DNA of 64,000 nt, from NCBI GenBank assembly GCA_037157565.1, contig JAZHRO010000003.1, forward strand, positions 67,148,501-67,212,500. The letters run 5' to 3'. The notes beneath the pieces were generated by a model. It was not told where the DNA came from and did no database searches. It saw only the letters and a list, made by a program, of their open reading frames with translations. The stretch is from Thalassia testudinum. Lineage: Eukaryota > Streptophyta > Magnoliopsida > Alismatales > Hydrocharitaceae. This document shows positions 10,518 to 23,185 of this stretch, piece after piece. The position numbers and the translations under genes are program-made. Within the stretch, counting starts at the first letter, position 1, and the number at the start of each line of letters is the position of its first letter.

Positions 10518-11390
10518 ATGGCTCAGCTAGAAATTTACCAACAACAGTTGCATAAGGAATTAACTAACCTAGCCAACCAGGAGCAACCTGCTACACTTAA
10601 CCAAGCTCCATAAATCCCACGTTTCACCCAAGCTAACACCCGCAAGAGAGAAAGTCTGCATAAATCCTGTGCTGAGTATAATTATTATTCTGAGGCTTTG
10701 TATGGTTCAACAGGGAATTATGTTATCCCAATCACCACCCCACCCAAAATGTCCCTACTTTCCAGGAGAAATTGAGAAATTCCTCTAATTGGGGGGAATT
10801 ATCCAGCTCACTCCTGGACCAATCTGGTTCCACACCAACAACAGAACCCATTTGGTAGGTATGGTTCAAATCAGACTTATCAATCTGGGTAATCTCAACA
10901 AGACATTAATGCCCAGATGATGAAAACCCTGCAAGAGTTACAAAGAAAAATAAGGGAAACAGCCCATCTTATTAACAATCTCAATGATCAAATTGGGTTA
11001 TTCCGACTCAAGGACCTGCAGAGCATTCACTATCCCAGCCCACACTAAACTTTGTAAATAAAGGAACCAACACCCAGGTGGACACCAGCATCAGAACTAC
11101 ACTGTTCATCTCCTATTAACCCAATATCTTAGCAACAACCTGGCTTCAATCAACATCAGGCCCCCCCTACCTCCTCCCAGTGATAACAAAACTGCATATG
11201 CAGATATGTTGAGGAGTGGGAACACCACCATTGATTTAGGGCCTTCAACTTAAATTGATGAAACCCACTCTCAGCCTATGCAAATCAACTCTCCTAACCC
11301 CACATAGGAAGAAGAAAAAGAAATCCCAAAAACACTTGATTCAAATCGTACTTCTCACTCTGAAACACTGCAATCCAATCCTTTTGATAA
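10518..11390 (+). pseudogene. B1 gag remnant lacking the capsid
   Basis: The start ATG is at 10518 (MAQLEIYQQQLHKELTNLA), with in-frame stops soon after. Further on the frame reads NPFGRYGSNQTYQSG and MMKTLQELQRKIRETAHLI, then NNLNDQIG. This matches the C-terminal part of Athila-type gag, where a helical segment ending in LENQVGQLA-like sequence is normal. The capsid domain (retrotrans_gag) that should come first is absent. B2 has lost most of this region. Confidence 0.55.
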
Positions 11391-11418
11391 AAAATTAGAG
11401 CCCTCTAAGTAAGATCTT

Positions 11419-12370
11419 TTGGACTTATTTGAGCAAGTCGAGAGGAATATCCCCCTCCTAGATGCCACCCCTGCCTTTGCTAAATTTTTGAAAGAAAAGT
11501 TTATTATAGCAAGGGAGGCTCAAAATCTAGGAAGGGTGGTCCTTTCTGGGACAGCAAGCTCAACTGTTCAAAGTAAGCTGCCTCTCACAAAAGAGGACCC
11601 AGGTGCATCTCTCATCTCAGTTGTTATAAATGACACCACCATTTTTCGTACCCCTCTCGACTTAGGTACCTCCAATAATATCATTCCCCCGATCATATTC
11701 GAGGAATCTTGATTCGGTGATTTTAAACCTACTATGGTTCAATTTCAATTGGGAGATCGATCTACCATTCAACCACGGGGAATCGTTGAGGACCATATTG
11801 TCAAGGTCCAGAATTATCTAAATCTGGTAAATTTTCTGGTCCTTGACATAGAGGTACGTGTAGCTCTCTCTAACACCATTCTTGGAAGACCCCTTCTGAT
11901 TACCACAACTTCTAATATCAACTCCCACTCTGGGAAAATGACTATAAGTTGCGGTAACTAGATTTTCTCATTAGATTTATTTCAAGCTTCGAAGAGGTCC
12001 ATTGATCATAAAATTTTCGAGGACAATGATAATACAATGGAAGCAATTTGTGAGAAATCTTTGACCACCATGGATCTAGATTTTATTTATTCCTATTCTA
12101 AGGATGATTTAGTGGTTCGAGACTTTTCTGATCAACTAAGATTTGACTTTTACTCTTTCAATCTTCCTGATTTTTCACCAAAAACATCCACACTAACTTC
12201 ACCGACCCTACATCTCAGTGACTCCTTTCCCTCTCCCTTTCCATTGGACCTATCACTCGACCCACCAGACTTTGGCATTTTACATGCACTTAAACCATTC
12301 CCAGAACTAGGTCATTCTTCCATTTTTCCAATTCATTTTGATCTCGATTTCTTTACCATTCATCTTTTCA
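11419..12370 (+). pseudogene. B1 aspartic protease region and downstream ORF
   Basis: The ORF opens LFEQVERNIPLLDATPAFAK, the usual lead-in of plant gypsy protease. The catalytic triad is present as LDLGTSNN (DLG replaces the usual DTG/DSG, as is common in this lineage). A TGA at about 11710 breaks the frame, which goes on with LGDRSTIQPRGIVEDHIVKV and the second conserved part ILGRPLLITTTSNINS. After a TAG at about 11959, a further acidic, Pro- and Phe-rich tail of unknown function runs to LFRD. There it is split by the solo LTR at 12376. The remaining codons are at 14709-14798 and compare with DPDEGTFIKDIQISNYL in B2. No RT follows. Confidence 0.7.
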
Positions 12371-12375
12371 GGGAT
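12371..12375 (+). repeat. Target-site duplication GGGAT, left copy
   Basis: GGGAT (12371-12375) precedes the solo LTR and recurs at 14704-14708 right after it. Removing the LTR and one copy restores the open frame found in B2. Confidence 0.9.
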
Positions 12376-13280
12376 TGATAAATGCCAGTTTATCATCATT
12401 CTTATGCATTATAACAAACCTAGCTCCTTGGATTTTACTCCGCAAACGGGATTTTGGGCTGCATTTAGGCATAAAATAGGTTAGGCATGCATTGCATTTT
12501 TTATTGTATTTTTAATATGTTTTTGTGAGTGTTAGGGATGTACAGATATATAGATCCCTAAAACCCTAGCACTCAAGAAGGCAAATGGTGAAGGAAAAGC
12601 CCAGACTAGCTGGAACTCAGCCTGATCCAGCTCACCTCAGCTTGATCCAGCTCACCTCAGCTTGATCTAGCTCACCGCAGCTGGATCCTAGCTTACTTGA
12701 ACTAGGGTTAGCTCATCCCAGCTCCATTCAGCTAATCTCAGCTAGATGGCAGCTCAAGAGAGTTCACCTTAGCTCACCCTAGCTCAAGTTAGCTCAGATC
12801 CAGCTCAACTTAGTTGAGTCTAGCTCATCTCAGCTCCCACTAGTCCACAGGGAGCTCTAGCTAGCTCAGCTAAGTTGGCAGGAGTTCACCCCAGCTCAGA
12901 TCTAGCTACATCCAACTCCACTCAGCTCCAGCAAGATGAAGAAGAACTCATCCTAGCTCAGGAAGCTCAAGTCCAGCTCCCGGGGACTCAGCTTAGCTCA
13001 ACTCAGTTGAGCTAAGCTACCTTAGCTGCCTCAACCATCTTGATTCTCCCCGGGAGCACCAGACCTAGCTCACCTCAGCTCATTTTGGTAGAAGCTAGCT
13101 TGCTTTAGCTTGGCTTAGTAGCTAGAAAAGATCTAGCAGGCTAAGCCAGCTAGAGTAGCTCCATGCCAGCCTCTTCAGCAGCAGCCAGCTCCAATTTCAG
13201 CTCCAGACTTCTCCTCAGCTCTTCCCTCCAAACCCTAGCTCCAACACCTTCTCCTCTACTCCTCCTTTAGCTAAGCTAAC

Positions 13281-13310
13281 TTAGCTTAGCTTAGCTTAGC
13301 TTAGCTTAGC
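13281..13310 (+). repeat. (TTAGC)6 pentanucleotide array
   Basis: Six perfect TTAGC units lie in the AGCT-rich U3 of the solo LTR. The equivalent place in other B LTRs (about 17055, 43660, 49905) has shorter, irregular runs, so this is a local expansion. Confidence 0.9.
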
Positions 13311-13970
13311 TATGCTCCAACTTCCTTGGCTTGTACCACCCCAGAAAACCCACCTACCAACTCCACCCAACTAGCTCCACCTAAGCTCCACATAAGCTAA
13401 CCTACTTGGCACCAACCTAACCTACCCACAACCTCCAAAAGACACCTAAAAGTGGTGCCAAAAACTACCCATAACCACCCCTTAATGGCGCCACTTTTCC
13501 CTCCAAAATCTCCCCGCATCTCCACCACACAATCCCACTTGAACCCATCTCCACCCTCCACCTAACCCCCCTTCTAGAAGACCCCATGTTGGCACCAACA
13601 TGGGGGTGTCTCTCCACCACCAAAAGACACCAACACCACCATAACTACCCCCTTTAACACCCCTTGGGTTGGCGGCAACTCACCCTAGCCATAGGATCAC
13701 CAACCACCCTCATCCTTCCATCCTAGCCCTCCATTTCAAGGGGCACCTTAACCCCCCATCCTACCCTATAAAAAGACCGCTACCCACCACCATTCAAGTC
13801 ATCCTTGGCTAGCAATTTCACTCTCATATTCCACCAAGAAGCCCATGTCCAAGATAGAAGAAGAAGAAGAGGATTAAGGGGATATTCTGTCCCCTTGGTG
13901 CCTTCCCCTCTTCCATTCTCTCTTGGGTCACGCCAGCCAAAGGAGAAGCCAGGCAAGGAAGATCTTGGAG

Positions 13971-14069
13971 GAGATCTTGAAGGTGGTCCACGCCACCTTG
14001 GAGGAGATCTTGAAGGTGGTCCACGCCACCTTGGAGGAGTTCTTGAGGGTGGTGCACGCCCACCCCTTG
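13971..14069 (+). repeat. 33-bp tandem repeat in the solo LTR
   Basis: Units starting GAGATCTTGAAGGTGGTCCA at 13971 and 14004 are identical over most of 33 bp. A third, diverged unit (GAGTTCTTGAGGGTGG) starts at 14037. The period is a multiple of three and the frame 13923-14231 is open across it, but other B LTRs do not keep this frame. Confidence 0.8.
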
Positions 14070-14703
14070 GAGAGAGCATTGAAGGTGGAAGCTTCCACCT
14101 TGGAGGAGCTCTCAAGGAAGGAGAAAAAGGAGGCTCTCTTTTCAAGCCAAGGAGGAGCTAGGCTTGGAGCAAGGAGACTCCCTTCTTCACCATTTTTTCA
14201 ACAGGATTTGTGTTTCTTTTCTTGTTTTTAGATTGTTTAATTCTAGTAGAAGCATTCCTCTACTTGTCCTTGAAAAGAACACTCATTCTACTCAATCAAA
14301 TTGCCTTCTTTTAGCATTTTATTGCAGTTGTTTTTGGTTCTAGCACTTGTTTCACCTCTTCTTCCTAATTACCCTAGGCCTCCACTTGCCTAGAGTGAGC
14401 TTAGGAAGAAGATATTTCTATCTTTTAGATTTTAGTTAATCATTTGTAGGTGTTAGTTCTTTTAGCTACAATCTGCAGTTTGCCCTCGTCTTTTCAAAAT
14501 ACAAAAAAATTACATATTGAAAAATATCAAAAAGAAAGTTCAGATCTATCTGTAAGCAAGAGGATTAATTTTGCAATTTTTGCCTCCTTGGACGACCCTA
14601 GATACTCCCCTATCTAGGATATAAATTTAAAAGCGAAAGTGGATTCGCATGTTACAACGACGTTAAAAACCAGCTTTTACAAATCACGCGTATTTCACAA
14701 TCA

Positions 14704-16189
14704 GGGATCTTGAGGAAAACACAATTGTTGAGGACATCCAAGTGTCTAATTATTTACATGATTTTTCATCTTCCGTGCATACCTTCACACCTAACTAAAT
14801 GATGTAAAATATAGCACTGGATGGGAGGTAACCTATCATTTTTCCTGCTTTCCTTTTTCCTTTCTTTTTCTAGGTTTTGACCATCCTAAACCCGACCGTT
14901 CTTCATTAAGGTGATCCCTTTTCCCTCCTAAGGCAAGAGGAGATTGCATATCTTAAGCATGGGGGGTGTTTTCAAAATTTGACAATCAATTTTGAATTTT
15001 CAAAACCAAAAACCATGCATTTTTCTTTAGTTATTTTATTTTCCTGCTTACATACCCAAAAAAATAAAAATGTTGAAAACTTTTTAAGGAAAGATTTTGA
15101 AATCGGGACTAAGGTTAAAAAATTCAGTTTTGGTACAGTGGGATTTAATTTTAACAAACTAGGGATGAGGATGCGGATCTAATCATTAGAATCTCAGGGT
15201 CTATTTTTAGACTAGATAAGATATCCTTCTGTAAAATTCCACCAGAACTCGTGATAGTTCAGGTGACTTGATCCTCTTTTGTAATATGGAAAGTATTTGG
15301 CTTAGTTTCTAATTCAAAAACTTCCATTTCTAGCAGAACTTCCTGTGTCAAATTTCACACACAAGCCAACAAATAAAAACTACTAAACATCAGAAAAACT
15401 CCCTTGTTTGAACTTAGTAAAAGTCTGAACCAGATCATTAGTTTGAGTTCCCACCGCCAAGAAGGAAGAAAATGCCACCTTTAAGGACACGATGTCAACA
15501 TGTTACTGCCTCGGTGCTGCTCCATATCTATATTCCATATCTTTAGACAGAGCATTAAAGCACATTTTAGCAACTCAAGTGTCTTGGATGGTGCTCTGCC
15601 TATAGTGTTGGAGCAAGAGCTTGAGATTTCTTGGAGTGCCCCTTTACACCGCAATATGTTTTGGGGTTGTGAGCTCCTAGGTGGTGTCATGCACAGTGCT
15701 ATCCCGAAGTACTGGCACCAGAGCCCCCTCGAGTATTGGTAATGGGAATGATGATCCCGACACATCTGTTGTAGGACTAAGCTAAAATAAGCAGGGGAAA
15801 AAAAAAGTTTTAAACCAAAAACATGCCCTTATAATTGTTTGCTTTTCACAAGCATGGACACAGGGTTTTAAAGGATATTGCAAGTTATGAATCAGATTCA
15901 AGAGCCAGAAAAATCCTAAAAATAGAAATTTCAAGTTATCTGAAATAACAAGGGGTTTATTTGTGAAATTTTTGGAAGATATATTACTCCCGTTTTGTTT
16001 AATTTTTGGATCAAAAAACAAATCCCTATGTTTATCCATAACAAATCCCATGCCTCCTGTGTCAAGATCAACCAAGGTCCCAAAATCTTTTTCTCCTCAA
16101 AAGTAAAAAAGAATAGATTTCCCACAAATTCCGTTCTCCAAAAAATTAAAGTTTTGCCAAGACAGTAGCAAAAGATAAGCTTGGGGGTG
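14704..16189 (+). mobile_element. B1 3' UTR with post-ORF hairpin and polypurine tract
   Basis: After the last codons (to about 14798) comes GATGGGAGGTAACCTATC near 14819-14837, the post-ORF hairpin with one wobble pair. The rest aligns with B2 47640-49066 and is non-coding. The polypurine tract AAGCTTGGGGGTG (16177-16189) directly precedes the 3' LTR. Confidence 0.75.
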
Positions 16190-18492
16190 TGATAAACGCT
16201 AGTTTATCATCATTCTTTTGCATTAAAACAAACCTAGCTCTTAGGATTTTGCTCTACAAATGGGTTTTTGGGCTGCATTTATGCATTAACTAGGTTAGGC
16301 ATGCATTGCACATTTTATTGCCTTTTTAAAGTGTTTTTGTGAGTGTTATGGATATACAGATTGCCAGATCCCTATAACCCTAGCACTGAGGAAGGCAACT
16401 GGTGAAGGAGAAGCTCTCACCAGCTAGAACTCAACTTGATCTAGCCCACCATGGCTGGGATTCAGGTCACCTGAATTAGGGTTAGCTCATCCAAGCTCCA
16501 TTTAGCTCAGCTCAGTTGAATGGCTACTTAGGAGAGCTCATCTTAGCTCACCTTAGCACAGGTCAGGTTAGATCCAGCTCAACATAGCTAAGTCTAGCTC
16601 ATCTTAGCTCCCATTAGTTCATAGGGAACTCTATCTAGCTCAGCTGAGTTGACTGGAGTTCACCCCAACTCAGGTCCAGCTACATTCGGCTCCAGTTAAC
16701 TCCAACCAGCTGAAGATGACTTCATTTCAGCTTAGGAAGCTCAAGTCCAACTCCCGGGGACTCAGCTTAGCCCAACTCAGTTGAGCTAAGCTACCTTAGC
16801 TATCTCAACCAGCTTGATCCTCCCCGGGAGCACTAGAAGCAGCTTACCTAGGTCATTATTTTAGAAGCCAGCTTAATTTAGCTTGGCTTAGCAGCTAGCA
16901 AAGAACTAGCAAGGTAAGCCAACTAGAGTAGCTCCATGCCACCCCCTTCAGCAGCTGCTAGCTCCATTTTAGCTCCAGACTCCTTCTGTCTAGCTCCTCT
17001 TCAAAAACCCTAGCTCCCATTGCCTACTCCTCTACTCCATTAATAGTTAAGCTAGCTTACCTTAGCTTAGCTTAGCTAGGTTCTAGCTCCCTTGGCATTT
17101 ACCACTCTAAAACTCTACCTAACTAGCTCCACCAACTAAGCCCTACCTAAAGCTCACCTAAGCTAGCTCCATCCACTCTAATTTGGTGCCACCACCATCA
17201 CCACCTTTCACCCCTCAACCACCACCAAAGGGCACCCAGAAGTTGGCACCAAAACCACCCTAAGTACCCCCCTTTTTGGCACCAACTTTTCCATCCAAAA
17301 ATGCCCTAATCTCCACCATACACCTAAGCCTAAAGCCCATCTCCACCTTCCATTTTCCCTCCAAAATTGCCCCCATTCTAGAACACCATTTTGGCACCAA
17401 AATGGAGGCACCCCCTCCACCATGGATGTCCACCAAGGGGTGGATTCAACCTATAAGTACCCCCCCTTGCACCCTTTAAGGTGGTGCCAAGTGATCTCCA
17501 CCTTAGGATTAACTTAACCACCCATAACAACCACCAAACTCCATCCTAGCCTTCCACCTATTCATGCCAAACCTACCCCAATCCACCTCTATAGAAACCC
17601 ATCACTACCACCATTTTCTTAATCCTCCGTTAGTATTTTATTCTACCTATACCCACCTACTCCTACGTCCAAGAAGAAGGAGTAGAGAAGAAGATTAAGG
17701 GGGCACATCACCCGCCTCTTTGGTGCCTTCTTCTCCCCACTCTATTCAACTTGTGCCAAGCCAAGGAGGAAAACCATTCTACTTCAAGGAGGATGGCCAG
17801 GCAAAGGAGAAGGACCTAGGGTGGACATCCACCCTTGGAGGTGGAGAATTGAAGGTGGTAGCTTCCGCCCTGGAGGACACCATCTTGGAGGAGCATAGCA
17901 AGGAAGGAGTTGGAGGACTCTTTTGAAGCCTGGGAGCTACCAGGCTTGGAGCAAGAAGCCATCATCTTCTTCACCATTTTGTTTAGAGGATTTGTGTTTT
18001 TATCTTCTTGCATTTCAAGTAGATTAGAAGCTTTCCTCTATGAATTTTGTGTACAACAAGTTCATTTTAATTCAAGTTGCCTTCTTTCAATTTTTGTTGC
18101 GTAGCATTTTTCAATTTTTGCCTAGCATTTGTTTCACTCCCTCTCCCTAATTATTCTAGGCCTCCACGTGCCTAGGGTGAGCTTAGGAAGAGGCTCTACC
18201 TTTTACCCTAGGGTTAGTGTTATTGAAATAGGTTTTACTTGTTTTCTCGTTATCAACAAAACTTGCTTGTTGCCGTTATTTCAAAATAACAAAAACTATA
18301 TATTCAAAAACATCAAAAAGAAAGTTGAGTTTCATTTTTGAAGTAAGGGATTTTGATTTGCAAACTTGCCTCCTTGGATGACCTTAGATACCCGACTATC
18401 CAGGTCATATAAATTTTAAAAACGAATCCATTTTTGTGCATTGCAATGACTTAAAACCCCAATTTAACAAACCGCGCAAAAATGCGATCTCA
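16190..18492 (+). mobile_element. B1 3' LTR
   Basis: It starts TGATAAACGCTAGTTTATCA and ends ...ATGCGATCTCA (2,303 bp). Its U3 is AGCT-rich (about 16390-17175). The TATA box has decayed to CTATAGAAAC (about 17588), whereas the 5' copy is intact. The exact right end is uncertain because the last bases also resemble A LTR sequence at the insertion point (GATGCGATCTTGACCG in the inverted A LTR). Confidence 0.8.
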
Positions 18493-19549
18493 ACCATTGG
18501 ATATCAATCCAACGGCAAAGAACTACCGTGTGAAGATTTGGAAACCTGACACAAACTCATCCGCAATGTGTTAGTTACTGCCTTCGCTCCTAAGCAACCA
18601 TCGCGGGTTCGAGGAGGACCTAGTGTGAAATCAAGGAGAGTAGTGAGTGCGAGCACAATTAACCTTAGGATCTTCATTGGTCGGTGGAGTGGGGGACACG
18701 TGGTAGGCGTAGGTCCATCAAATGAAGATGCACATGGTAATTCAAGCCTTAGGAATCAGAGGGCACTGCACATGCTCTTTAAGTCATCCTATCGAGAGAT
18801 CAGACGACTGAGCTGGTTTAGGAAGATGAGGCACGATTAAGTGTGGAGCAGCGGGCGTGTGGAGGCAGTGATGAGTGGCGGGCGAGCAGAGGATGTTAGA
18901 TGCAGATGCAAGGGTGCACATTGCACCACGTGTCTGCACCAAATTAAACTGTGAATGGAAGATGGATTTGGAAGGCTTAATCAGAACTATTGGTCTCTAT
19001 ATCAATGGATCTGATTAATCTGAAGCTTTTGCATGGAATTGAGGGCTCCAATGCCCTAAATAGCCTTCCCAAAAGATATAAAAAGAGGCCTAAGGGTCCC
19101 CTTTTGAAGGAATTCTATAGTTTCTTCTTCCTCCTACAACTCCTCTCGCTTCTTCTTCTTCCTGTTTTCTCTGCCTCCGTCTCTGCATCTCCGTCTGAAT
19201 TGTTCGTTGAGCCACCTTGATGGATCATTGCTGCTATCGCCATCCTCTGCCAAAGGCCACCATGGACTGCCCGTGGTGCCCTCATTCTGTTATAGTAGTA
19301 GTTTGTTTACATTCATGTTTTCATTTTATCGCATATATCAAACTCAATCTCACATTTTGATGTGGATATTGTGATTGATTGTCTCTGTTACTGGGTACTT
19401 ATATTTGGAACAAATGCATGAAATCAAAAGTGCTTCCTGCCTCCCTGTGATCGACTAGGACTCACTAGTTCTATTAATTAAATTGCTCGAGACGTATTGC
19501 ACACTATACTACAACGTGGTCATCTTTTATGCGATCTACGCCCTGAACA
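18493..19549 (+). mobile_element. Element A 5' LTR, second part
   Basis: It resumes with ACCATTGGATATCAATCCAACGG and aligns with 40765-41821 and with the reverse complement of 42098-42821. A TATA box, GATATAAAAAGAGG, lies near 19075. The LTR ends ...CCCTGAACA at 19549. The ORFs at 18568-18840 and 18990-19220 cover U3/R sequence and are not supported as genes. Confidence 0.8.
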
Positions 19550-19552
19550 AAT

Positions 19553-19570
19553 TAGCATCATTGCTGGGGA
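19553..19570 (+). promoter_or_regulatory. Element A primer-binding site (decayed tRNA-Asp type)
   Basis: TAGCATCATTGCTGGGGA differs from TGGCGCCGTTGCCGGGGA at five positions, all of them G-to-A or C-to-T changes, as expected from deamination of methylated cytosine. The inverted copy reads TGTCGTCGCCGCTGGGGA (42077-42094, minus strand). Confidence 0.75.
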
Positions 19571-20838
19571 GGCATGGCGACTTTTGATTTTATCTCTAAT
19601 ATAGTATTTTTGTGTGCAGGTATAACGACACAAAGTGGCAAACGAGGCAAAGTTGGCATTGCGAAAATCAGGCGCACACATTCTTATTAGAAACTTGGCC
19701 AGAATTTAAGTGTCATCTTTAAAATTCAATGGCTATGTTTCTTACGCTCAAAAAATTATGAAATTTTGACTGAAACTAGATCTTCAAATTATCTTTCCAT
19801 CATTACCTTTTGCAAAAATAAATTAATTCTATTGAATTTTGAAAATTCATGGAGTAGATACTGATCAGTTTGCTTGAAAATAGAACTTTTATGAACTTTA
19901 TAAATCAATTCTGACCAACATACAAATCATATTTACTCATGATTTGTCGATTCGAAAGATAATCAAATTATCTTTCATTATCATATTTTTACCAAATTTT
20001 TGGAGCATATTTGATATTGTTTCCAATACAAAAACAAACATGGGGTCTAAATCCTAGATTTGACCCGTAGTTGGTTAAAAATTCATGTCTAATTGTTCGA
20101 AATAGTATAAATATTGGAAAATGTCTCTTTGAAAAGATTAATGAAAAGGGAATTTCCTTGCCATGTTTCAAATCATTTGGATTCCATCTTACTTCAGAGT
20201 ATACACTTGAATTGCAGTCTTCAATTTGAAAAAAACTTAGAAGTGAACGAGCCAATAGGACCACATAGACTAACCTTGACTTCGACGAGTCCAAGAGTTA
20301 GTTGGTGAGGCGAGTCACCTTGCGGACCACCCGTCATTTACTAAATTGATGAAACAAGTTAAGAATTCATGAAAATATATCAAATAACCTGCATTTGACT
20401 TCGAACTACTAGATAGTTCCAACCTCTCCTGTAAAACCTAGTGTCTAAGCTTCTAGGGTAGCGTCAAATGACTACGGCTGCGGGGTAATGGAATTAGAGG
20501 CAAAAGCCAAAGGAAGAACCTTCCTCGTAGTCCCCTTGTAACTAGCCTGGCTGGGTTAGCTTGAGAGGCAGGAATTCCTTGCAATCGATCTCTCGCTGAA
20601 CTTTTTTTAATAACACAAACTTAAATGAAAAATTCGATCATCTGATCTAATGGACCACTCTTATTAACAAGGCCTTAGCCTTGTTCTTCTTGACTACACC
20701 AACCCTTTGAGTTGGTGTATGCAAGGAAGAATGTCGTTAACACCTAAACTTGTAAGACCTTGGGAGCCGAACCCAAGGCATCAAAGGCGATTCTCGCCCA
20801 ACCTCTCTTCTCAACCTTCTTCCACTTGATTAGCTGAG
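19571..20838 (+). mobile_element. Element A untranslated leader
   Basis: This is non-coding leader. Its first 260 bases align with the inverted fragment at about 41822-42076. I see no gene in it; the ORF at 19989-20294 (minus) has no recognisable content. Confidence 0.65.
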
Positions 20839-22690
20839 ATGGCTAATCCTGGTCCTCCAGTTGGTTAGGACCCTCAGAATTAGTATCCAATGGCTCGTCT
20901 AGAACCAGGGTCGAGGAAAAGGAACAGAAATACAAGCAGAGCGTCAACAGGATTCTCACAACACTTGACAGGATGCAGCATCGACCACACGGAGAATAAC
21001 TATTGGACTTCTACGATCCGACGACAGCAATTAAGGCACCTTAGGTTTGGATTCCTGCAAGCGGAGACACATTCAAGTTGAAGCTGAATATCGTAAGTCT
21101 GATTTCGACTCATTTCCATGGAAACTCGAATGAGGATCCCTTGTAGCACATCGAAGATCTAAGTCGGATTGCAGAGTCAGTTTGACCCACGACTGTAGAT
21201 ATTGGAATTATTCTCATGAATCCTTTTCCTTCTTCTCTCAAGGATAAAGTTGCTTATTTGTTCAAGACTATCAGGAGGCCAATTGGAGCCTGGGAGGAAT
21301 TAAGTCATGAATTCCTCCAAAAGTTCTTCCCGATTGGTCGAACAAATGCTATGGGTGTGCTATCATGACCTTTGCCCATGGCTTTGGAGAGAAGCTACAT
21401 GATGCCTGGGATAGATTCCACAATCTTCTCAGGAAGTGCCCGCACCATGGTGTACCCAAATGGCACCTTGCTCAAGTCTTTTACCATGCGCTGGATGACA
21501 TACATTGGTACTTGGCCAATGCATCTTGGGGTGGGAATTTCCTCGCGAAGGACGAGAGCAGCGCATTTGAATTGTTCGAGTTCCTAGAAGAGAACTCGAT
21601 GAATGCCACCTCAATGAACTAGTTCCAACGACCTAGGCAACAACAAGTTAGTGTCCACGCAGCTCAAGCCGAGTCTGCCCGAGCCGACATGGACATTATC
21701 AGCAAAAAGATTGATAAGGTGGATCTGCTCGATAAGAAGCTCGATGAATTAATGTGAGTAAGATCTGAATCTTGTAGAAGCACTGCTCCATCTTACTCCT
21801 CTAAAGCATCTTGGGCCACCTTTGCTCATACATATCCATTGGCTTGAGATGTTTTCTCTACATCTCCATGGGATCCTATGTACCAGGAACCCGTGAATAA
21901 CGTGGATTTGGCACCGTACAATCAGGGTTATGCACCACACGACAATGCAAGTGCATATTCTTTTGATGAATTTACATCTGAGATGTCTTCGGCCTACAAA
22001 GTTGTTAATGCTACTCAAGGTTATGGGTGTAACAACCTATATTCTGAGACGTATAACCCCGCTTGGTGCTAGCATCCCAATTTCTCCTAGTCTGGTAACC
22101 AATAGAGACCGAGTCAAGCTCCACACTACCAGACCAGACAATATGAGAATGTGTAGAACATGTATCCTGGGTAGTAGCCATTCCCATCTCAACAGCAACA
22201 AACCCATTCTATTTATCAACCGCTGCACCAAGCTGCCAACTACCCTCCAAAGCGGGCCGACCTTTTGGAGTCTCCAAAGGAGGAATTACAGGCATCAATT
22301 CGAAAATCTATTCATGACAGCCTGCAAATAATGATGGCAATGGCTAACCAAATACATAGCATAGAAAACACGCAAAACCAAATGATGCAGGAGCTTTAGT
22401 CACAGGGAGCTTTGCCCTCTTAACCTGTCCTAAACCCGAGAAATGTGTAGAATCAGGGTGCCTCACCTATATTCCAAGCACCACAGGGGCAGGCACATGG
22501 TGTTCGACAAGCACCTCCCACACAACCTGCTTATGGGGTCAATCAACCACCTCTGTTGCCAACCCTATGTATTCAGGCCAACCCACTCCTCTGCCCCTTC
22601 ATGGACAGCACGCCGATGCAAAAGTTGTCACTCTAAGGAGCGGAAAGACTACACAGGACCCACTACCTATGCAAGAAGGTAATGATTTTT
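20839..22690 (+). pseudogene. Element A gag
   Basis: Gag would form the particle. The start ATG at 20839 (MANPGPPVG) is followed by several stops. The capsid (retrotrans_gag) is recognisable across frames: PFPSSLKDKVAYLFKTI, then the frame at 21365-21622 with WDRFHNLLRKCPHHGVPKWH and ANASWGGNFLAKDESSAFEL. The Gln-rich middle follows, and the C-terminal landmark KVVTLRSGKTTQDPLP near 22625-22670 closes gag. The order is that of Athila-type gag. At least two frameshifts and many stops make it non-functional. Confidence 0.8.
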
Positions 22691-22829
22691 CCTCCACTCT
22701 ATCATAAGATGGCTCATAATGCTCTTCCTCTCATAAGCCATCTTCATTAGATAAAGGAAAGAAGCCCTTACACATTGAAATTCCCATCCCTTTTCCCATG
22801 TCTCCAATGTGAGATTCAGCATGCAAAAA

Positions 22830-23185
22830 GGACATGCGGAATTTTGAGGACCTGAAGTCTATGTTCAAGGAAGTTCGCATCTAGATCCCTCTCCTCGAAG
22901 CAATAGATCACATCCCTGCTGTTGCCACGTTCTTCAAGGACTACTGTACTCTGAAGCGACAGTAGAGAATCAGATGATAGGTGGTATTATCTGAGAAGGC
23001 CAGCACGGTTATCTTAGCTGACTTATCGCCCAAAACAAAGGACCTAGGCACACCATTGGTTTCTTGCCTTTTGCAGGATTCCCCTATAATAGGACCCTTC
23101 TTGACTTGGGGCCGTCCATCAACCAAGCTCCCATCGCAGTATTTGACCAATTTCTATTCGAGGAGTTAAAGCCCACATCGATTTC
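22830..23185 (+). pseudogene. Element A protease, N-terminal part
   Basis: The stretch KKDMRNFEDLKSMFKEVRI, then IPLLEAIDHIPAVATFFKD, is the usual lead-in. VVLSEKASTVILADLSPK and the catalytic LLDLGPSINQAPIAVF follow after a frameshift. The frame ends at FEELKPTSI, where F is inserted (23186). The second half is at 32126-32400. Confidence 0.75.

Larger units (their letters stand above)
12376..14703 (+). mobile_element. Solo B LTR inside B1
   Basis: A complete 2,328-bp B LTR, from TGATAAATGCCAG to ...TCACAATCA, is flanked by GGGAT and has no internal region. The usual explanation is recombination between the two LTRs of a full element. It has the AGCT-rich U3 (about 12605-13400), a TATA box CTATAAAAAG at about 13766 and the conserved GCCTCCTTGGACGACCC stretch before the end. 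Its host is an element of the same family. Confidence 0.9.
3568..18492 (+). mobile_element. Element B1, non-autonomous gypsy-like element, inserted in the A 5' LTR
   Basis: Layout: 5' LTR 3568-8431 (itself interrupted), primer site at 8437, leader, remnant gag and protease, 3' UTR, polypurine tract, 3' LTR 16190-18492. Without the inner insert the 5' LTR is about 2.30 kb, matching the 2,303-bp 3' LTR. No RT, RNase H or integrase is visible, so it is non-autonomous. No clean target duplication is seen. The left flank ends GAGGAC and the right starts ACCAT, while intact A LTRs read GAGGATGCGATC...ACCGTTGG, so about 10-15 bp at the left junction appear lost. Confidence 0.75.

Noticed and set aside
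18560..18840. 90-codon ORF in the A 5' LTR (MLVTAFAPKQPSRVRGGP)
   Set aside because: It is U3 sequence; the equivalent frames in the other two A LTRs are interrupted.
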